DNA of 20,612 nucleotides, taken from the NCBI GenBank assembly GCA_031553705.1, contig JAVBLD010000055.1:1-20612 (forward strand), in the 5' to 3' direction. Every line of letters begins with the position of its first letter. Position 1 is the first letter of the stretch. This DNA comes from JAVBLD01 sp031553705 (GTDB lineage: Bacteria > Bacteroidota > Bacteroidia > Bacteroidales > Marinifilaceae). Positions 16,794 to 20,612 of the stretch are shown piece by piece. The notes beneath the pieces are model-generated. The model was given only the letters and a program-made list of their open reading frames with translations. It was not told where the DNA came from and made no database searches. Made by a program: the position numbers and the translations under genes.

Positions 16794-16994
16794 ATGAGTA
16801 GATTGTTGTTTTTGGGAATCGGCGGACAGGAGCTTCTGCTTATTGCCTTGATTGTATTGCTGTTTTTCGGAGGGAGAAAGATTCCTGAACTGATGAAGGG
16901 GTTGGGAAAAGGGGTTAAAAGTTTTAAGGATGGGATGAACGGTTTGGAAGATACCGATAATAAAGATAAAAAGGCATCTGATTCGGAAAAATGA
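16794..16994 (+). CDS. tatA: Sec-independent translocase subunit TatA
   Basis: A 66-residue protein with the TatA/B layout: an N-terminal membrane helix (about 12-25) preceded by Gln12, the hinge LFFGGRKIPELMKGLGKG (FG-x-x-KIPEL at 25-33), an amphipathic helix to about 48 and a charged, disordered tail. It forms the translocation pore or membrane-thinning patch when TatC has bound a twin-arginine signal. No separate TatB is present, so a two-component TatAC system is likely. Its stop overlaps the tatC start as ATGA, implying coupled translation. It lies directly behind two genes encoding probable Tat substrates. Confidence 0.93.
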   Translation: MSRLLFLGIGGQELLLIALIVLLFFGGRKIPELMKGLGKGVKSFKDGMNGLEDTDNKDKKASDSEK

Positions 16995-17830
16995 GTCAAG
17001 CGGAAGGAAAAGAGTTTACATTCTGGGACCATCTTGAGGAGCTGAGGAAGGTCCTTTTCCGGGTGCTGGCCGTTGTGACGGCATTTACGATTGTTGTATT
17101 TCTCAATAAAGCGATTGTTTTTGAGATCGTGTTGGCACCTCACCGGTCCGATTTTGTACTGTATCGTTTTTTTTGTTATCTGGGCACACTCTTTTCAGTG
17201 CCTTCTTTATGCCCTGAGGCATTTCATGTGCAGCTGATCAATACGCAGCTGGCATCTCAGTTTCTCATCCACATGAGCATCTCTTTTTATATGGGACTTC
17301 TGCTTTCGTTTCCGTATATCCTTTACCAGTTGTTCCGTTTTGTGTCTCCGGCGTTGCGTGAAAACGAAAGACGCTATTCGCTTCGGATTGTTACATTCTC
17401 GTCGCTTCTGTTTGTAGCCGGCATGTTTATATGCTATTTCCTGATTTTTCCGCTTTCGTTCCGTTTTCTGGCAACCTATCAGGTAAGTGAAGAGGTGTCG
17501 AATATCATTACACTCTCTTCCTATATGGATACGTTTATGATGTTGATGCTGATGATGGGCGTTGTATTTGAGATTCCTGTGGTGTGCTGGTTTTTTGCGA
17601 AAATAGGTTTTTTGCAGGACTCATATATGAAAAAGTACCGGAAACATGCAGTCGTGATCATTCTGGTTATAGCGGCTATCATCACTCCGACAACAGATGT
17701 TTTTACGCTGACGATAGTATTTGTCCCGATATATATACTGTATGAGGTCAGCATCTGGATTGTAAGAAGAAGTGTACCTAAACCGGAAAAAGCAGGTGAT
17801 GAAACTTGGGAAGACCCATATAGTGCATAG
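16991..17830 (+). CDS. tatC: Twin-arginine translocase subunit TatC
   Basis: A 279-residue inner-membrane protein with six helices. The signal-peptide receptor patch at the N-terminus is clear: FWDHLEELRKVLF (Glu17-Leu18-Arg19). Other family marks are RFVSPALRENERR (about 116-128), the buried acidic residue Glu194 in VVFEIPV, and ITPTTDVFTLTIV (about 231-243). The first periplasmic loop (about 50-85) is long. It recognises RR signals and recruits TatA. It overlaps tatA by 4 bases. Clients in this window are the DUF362 protein and, probably, the internal signal of the polyferredoxin. Confidence 0.95.
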   Translation: MSQAEGKEFTFWDHLEELRKVLFRVLAVVTAFTIVVFLNKAIVFEIVLAPHRSDFVLYRFFCYLGTLFSVPSLCPEAFHVQLINTQLASQFLIHMSISFYMGLLLSFPYILYQLFRFVSPALRENERRYSLRIVTFSSLLFVAGMFICYFLIFPLSFRFLATYQVSEEVSNIITLSSYMDTFMMLMLMMGVVFEIPVVCWFFAKIGFLQDSYMKKYRKHAVVIILVIAAIITPTTDVFTLTIVFVPIYILYEVSIWIVRRSVPKPEKAGDETWEDPYSA

Positions 17831-17864
17831 GGCATTTGTGAACCTTTTTAAAATTTGAAAGACG

Positions 17865-18920
17865 ATGGATCATACGATGGTTGTTTGTATGCGCCTTGTC
17901 CGGCAGCAACTTTTGGATAGCAGAATGAAGGAACCTAAGGATGTTGTTTCCTGGATGGGGGCCATACAGGCGCAGGACTATAATATGGCAAAGTGGGCCA
18001 TTGGTATCCGGGCGCCCGGTTGTACCGATAAAACGGTGGAGGAAGCATTTAATCGCGGAGAGATACTCCGGACACATGTATTACGTCCGACGTGGCATTT
18101 TGTAGTTCCGGAAGATATCCGGTGGATGCTGGAGTTGACGGCTCCGCGGATCAGGACTTTAATGAGAGCGAGAGACCGGGAACTGGAGATTTCCGACGAG
18201 TTGTGTGTAAAGAGCAATCGGCTTATCCGGAGTGCTCTGGAAGGTGGAAAACATCTTACCCGCAGTGAGTTTTCCGAAATATTTAAAAAGGGCGGTATTC
18301 CAACGAATACCGACCGGCTCTCCCACCTGATGGTGCGGGCGGAGTTGGATGGGGTGGTATGTAGCGGTGCCAAACAGGGGAAACAACATACGTATGCATT
18401 GTTGGAAGAGAGGGTGCCTGTAATATCTCCGGTAAGTAAAGAGAAGGCATTAGCAAAACTTGCCCGGATCTATTTCACCAGCCATGGCCCTGCCACATTG
18501 TCTGATTTTTCGTGGTGGTCGGGACTGCCTGTAAGCGAAGCCCGGTACGCTCTAGAGATGATAAAGCCGGAGGTTGTATGCGAGACGGTCGATATGCAGA
18601 GCTATTGGATCGCCGGGACATATTCCGGTCTTCCGGCTGTCCGGGAACCGCTTCTTTTGCTACCGGCATTCGATGAGTACATCATCAGCTACAGGGAACG
18701 AAAGATGGTTATCATTTCGGACCATTACGGTAAAGCTATCTCCAGTAACGGTATATTCCGGCCTGTCATTCTTAAAGACGGGCGGGTTATCGGGATATGG
18801 AAAAAGACTCCGGCAAAGAATAAGACGGTTATTCCGGCCTTTTTCGAACAGCCCGATCTGTTGACGGAAGATGCGATTAATAAGGCTGTTGCGGCATTTA
18901 ATCTATTTATCACAAAGTGA
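17865..18920 (+). CDS. Winged-helix protein of the AlkZ/YcaQ (HTH_42) family
   Basis: A 351-residue cytoplasmic protein of the HTH_42 family, which includes AlkZ/YcaQ DNA glycosylases that remove bulky alkylated bases and unhook interstrand cross-links. AIQAQDYNMAKWA near the N-terminus contains the Q-x-Q pair (Gln35, Gln37) used for catalysis in active members. Other family-like pieces are ILRTHVLRPTWHFV (about 66-79), the segment EKALAKLARIYFTSHGPATL with DFSWWSGL (about 193-222), and LLLLPAFDEYIISY (about 263-276). The beta-hairpin/Trp region was not verified, so glycosylase activity is likely but not certain. It begins 34 bp after tatC on the same strand and may be on that transcript by readthrough. 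No function in common with Tat is apparent. Confidence 0.8.
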   Translation: MDHTMVVCMRLVRQQLLDSRMKEPKDVVSWMGAIQAQDYNMAKWAIGIRAPGCTDKTVEEAFNRGEILRTHVLRPTWHFVVPEDIRWMLELTAPRIRTLMRARDRELEISDELCVKSNRLIRSALEGGKHLTRSEFSEIFKKGGIPTNTDRLSHLMVRAELDGVVCSGAKQGKQHTYALLEERVPVISPVSKEKALAKLARIYFTSHGPATLSDFSWWSGLPVSEARYALEMIKPEVVCETVDMQSYWIAGTYSGLPAVREPLLLLPAFDEYIISYRERKMVIISDHYGKAISSNGIFRPVILKDGRVIGIWKKTPAKNKTVIPAFFEQPDLLTEDAINKAVAAFNLFITK

Positions 18921-19001
18921 TAATTTTTATGGGTAATTTGGAACCATAATAAATTTCTATCGTTTATTATAATGTTTAACACCATTAAAAACGTAAACGA
19001 T

Positions 19002-19487
19002 ATGAAAACATTGTACACAGCAGAAGTCACTTCAGTGGGAGGGAGAAGCGGAAAAGTCAAATCATCTGACGGAGTTCTGGATTTTGAAGTGAGGCCGCCG
19101 AAAGAGATGGGAGGACCGGGAGGAGAGTATACAAATCCCGAGCAGTTATTTGCAGCCGGGTATGCGGCTTGTTTCGGCAGTGCCTTAGGACACGTGGCGG
19201 CATTGAAAAAAAGACACTTCGAATCGTCGGTAACGGCAAGAGTGAGCATCGGTAAAAAAGAGGACGGGGGCTATCAGCTTGCCGTGGAGATGAATGTGGA
19301 TATTGTCGGTATTAATCAAAAAGAGGCGGAGGAACTGGTTAATGAGGCAAATCAGGTGTGTCCCTACTCGAATGCCACCCGGAATAATATAAAGGTAACG
19401 TTAAAAGTGATGACCTACGATAAGATGCATATTACGACGAACAAAACGCAAGGGCATCAAACATTAAACACTGGGAACAAGAGATGA
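19002..19487 (+). CDS. ohr: Organic hydroperoxide resistance protein, Ohr subfamily of OsmC
   Basis: A protein of 161 residues from ATG at 19002. The frame extends to 18972, but homologues begin with the (M)KTLYTAEVTSVGGRSGKV wording. Ohr marks: GGRSG (Arg15), TNPEQLFAAGYAACFGSAL with Glu47 and peroxidatic Cys57, and VCPYSNATRNN with resolving Cys120. The enzyme reduces organic hydroperoxides with a lipoylated or dihydrolipoyl reductant. The fold ends at about residue 136; the last 25 residues (from TYDKMHITTN) are an unusual polar tail that overlaps the next start (ATGA). No OhrR regulator is in the window. Confidence 0.9.
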   Translation: MKTLYTAEVTSVGGRSGKVKSSDGVLDFEVRPPKEMGGPGGEYTNPEQLFAAGYAACFGSALGHVAALKKRHFESSVTARVSIGKKEDGGYQLAVEMNVDIVGINQKEAEELVNEANQVCPYSNATRNNIKVTLKVMTYDKMHITTNKTQGHQTLNTGNKR

Positions 19488-20272
19488 GGAGAATATTTTG
19501 TTCTGTTTTTTTCTTTATTTTTTGCTTGATCGTACCGGATGCAGGTACGTATGCACAGACTACGGAAAGAGCTCACGGACGCGGAATAGAGTTCTTTCCG
19601 TATCCGTTTACCCAGATGTTTTATTTTCAACCCCGGTTTGACAGGGTGAATTATGACGACGGTACCTATTTTAACTCTTATATATTACGCGGATTTTCCA
19701 CTTATTGGAACAGGATGCACTTTAGAGTGGAGGTGCCGCTTGCAAATACAAATACGTCCGGAGAGAATGTTTTCGGTTTGTCGGATATTAACGTGCGTGT
19801 AGTACGTGCTCATCCGTTGCATAAGAGATTGTACTTTGGCTACGGTTTGCAACTGGTGATGAATACGGCTACCGACGAATCGTTAGGTGGCGGGAAATGG
19901 GATCTGCGCCCTGGAATAGGGGCGATTTTCTTTAGGGGAACGCCTGAAGATGTGAACGGTACGGTGATGCTTAGTTTTGAATATCGTATGACATTGGCTA
20001 AAGAATACGGCCGTACCCCTGCGAATGTATTGGCAACAGCTCCCAATGTCGATTGGTGGTTTAAAAAATGGTATATCGGTTATTATGCTACCTGGACATA
20101 CGATTTTGAAACAGAGATTTTCGATCTTCCGGTTGATGTGGAGGCCGGCTACTTTATTACCCCAAATCTTGTCGCTTCGGTTGAATTTATCCAACCGATC
20201 ATTGATAAGGTGGCTTATAAAAATGAACTTGCAGTGAAATTGCGCTACTCATTCCTTCCATGTAAAAGATAA
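19484..20272 (+). CDS. Outer-membrane beta-barrel protein, possible Phenol_MetA_deg-like
   Basis: A 262-residue protein with a clear Sec signal (hydrophobic to about residue 18, cleavage near TYA-Q at 24). The mature part is rich in alternating aromatic strands (FFPYPFTQMFYF, MHFRVEVPLA, LYFGYGLQLVM, WYIGYYATWTYDF) and ends in LAVKLRYSFLPCKR, as a membrane barrel would. GLSDINVRVVRAHPL, followed by GGGKWDLRPGIGAIFF, resembles the pattern of the MetA-pathway/transporter-like outer-membrane family (PF13557). This would need a profile search. It overlaps the Ohr gene by 4 bases, so the two are translated together; the functional link is not obvious. A terminator follows. Confidence 0.7.
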   Translation: MRRIFCSVFFFIFCLIVPDAGTYAQTTERAHGRGIEFFPYPFTQMFYFQPRFDRVNYDDGTYFNSYILRGFSTYWNRMHFRVEVPLANTNTSGENVFGLSDINVRVVRAHPLHKRLYFGYGLQLVMNTATDESLGGGKWDLRPGIGAIFFRGTPEDVNGTVMLSFEYRMTLAKEYGRTPANVLATAPNVDWWFKKWYIGYYATWTYDFETEIFDLPVDVEAGYFITPNLVASVEFIQPIIDKVAYKNELAVKLRYSFLPCKR

Positions 20273-20298
20273 GGGAGAGGCAATTATAATGACATAAA

Positions 20299-20337
20299 TC
20301 AGGGATCGGACCATAATAATCCGGTCCCTGATTTTTT
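20299..20337 (+). terminator. Rho-independent terminator after the beta-barrel gene
   Basis: TCAGGGATCGG (20299-20309) pairs with CCGGTCCCTGA (20321-20331), an 11-bp stem with one G-U pair and an 11-nt loop, followed by a run of six T. It closes the right-hand plus-strand gene series 27 bp after the last stop. Confidence 0.85.
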
Positions 20338-20478
20338 AAACCTTATTCGAGTCGTTTCAGGCCTCAAAATCGGCGCTTTGGTATTTTTTCTTTTTATTAT
20401 TTCTCAGACAGGATCTACATTTGTGATAATGAAATAAGTGCATAAGCCTATTGATTTTTAGATTAGTAATAAAAATAG

Positions 20479-20612
20479 TGGAGTTCCTAACTTAGCCCGC
20501 ACAAATAGTTAAGGTTGAATAATAATTTTAACTTTGAAAAATGGGAACAAAAAGACAGTATGACCGGGTGTTCAAGGAGCATGCGGTAAAGATGAGTTAT
20601 GAGCGCAACAAC
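20479..20612 (+). mobile_element. IS3-family insertion sequence, left end only (cut by window edge)
   Basis: An IS3-type orfA start lies at 20541. Upstream, TGGAGTTCCTAACTTAGCCC (from 20479) begins with TG, as IS3-family terminal repeats do, and has the usual spacing of about 60 bp to orfA. The true terminus cannot be set without the right end. The stretch 20338-20478 between the terminator and this point is AT-rich with no gene. Confidence 0.55.
20541..20612 (+). CDS. IS3-family transposase OrfA, N-terminal 24 residues (partial)
   Basis: The frame reads MGTKRQYDRVFKEHAVKMSY and then ERNN up to the window edge. KRxYDxxFKxxAVxxSYE is the start of the OrfA helix-turn-helix (HTH_Tnp_1/HTH_23) of IS3-family elements. 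OrfB, with the DDE catalytic domain, is normally made by a -1 frameshift and would lie to the right. A box TAACTTTG (20529-20536) sits 4 bp before the ATG, but no -33 partner was found. Confidence 0.8.
   Translation, partial: MGTKRQYDRVFKEHAVKMSYERNN

Noticed and set aside
18725..19249. 174-codon minus-strand frame across the AlkZ-like/Ohr junction
   Set aside because: It runs through two well-supported genes on the other strand and lacks any motif.
20345..20400. TTCGAGTC resembling a tRNA T-loop, followed by a T-rich run
   Set aside because: No acceptor, D-arm or anticodon stem could be folded around it.
1..20612. CRISPR array, retron, phage or toxin-antitoxin module
   Set aside because: No spaced identical repeats, reverse transcriptase, structural phage genes or small paired genes were seen in either strand.

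Overview
The window looks like a chromosomal segment of an anaerobic Bacteroidales bacterium (Bacteroides/Parabacteroides-like; I cannot name the species). The grounds are a textbook Bacteroidetes promoter (TTTG-N19-TAnnTTTG) at 13182-13212, weak Shine-Dalgarno sequences, a soluble PAS hybrid histidine kinase, a YkuD_2-type transpeptidase, and transposases of types common in this order. Insertion sequences are cut by both window edges: an IS21-family istA start at the left and an IS3-family orfA start at the right.

Left half, almost all on the minus strand. After the IS21 end (1-477) come a hybrid sensor kinase (556-2889), two adjacent but unrelated L,D-transpeptidases (3092-4811), a lone plus-strand two-cluster ferredoxin with an odd first cysteine motif (5097-5351), an MFS exporter (5356-6720), and a complete tripartite heavy-metal RND efflux set. 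In transcription order on the minus strand that set is: small His-rich membrane protein (12976-12623), periplasmic adaptor lipoprotein (12475-11369), CzcA-like pump (11265-8167), TolC-like outer membrane channel (8087-6798). The MFS gene follows and may be part of the same transcript.

Right half, all on the plus strand from the promoter at 13182. The genes are an ECF-transporter S component, a small phosphoribosyltransferase, a Tat-exported DUF362 protein, a membrane polyferredoxin that looks like a NapH-NapG fusion with an internal twin-arginine segment, then tatA and tatC. The DUF362/polyferredoxin and tatA/tatC pairs have overlapping starts and stops. I read this as a redox module that carries its own Tat translocase next to at least two likely Tat clients. 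It is the most interesting item in the window. It is followed by an AlkZ/YcaQ-like (HTH_42) protein, an Ohr-type peroxidase overlapping an outer-membrane beta-barrel protein, and a rho-independent terminator (20299-20337).

No rRNA, tRNA, CRISPR array or phage gene was seen. No gene-free stretch exceeds 300 bases. The longer gaps (321-555, 2890-3091, 4812-5096, 12977-13236, 20273-20540) are covered in the entries; 2890-3091 shows nothing convincing beyond an 11-bp palindrome.
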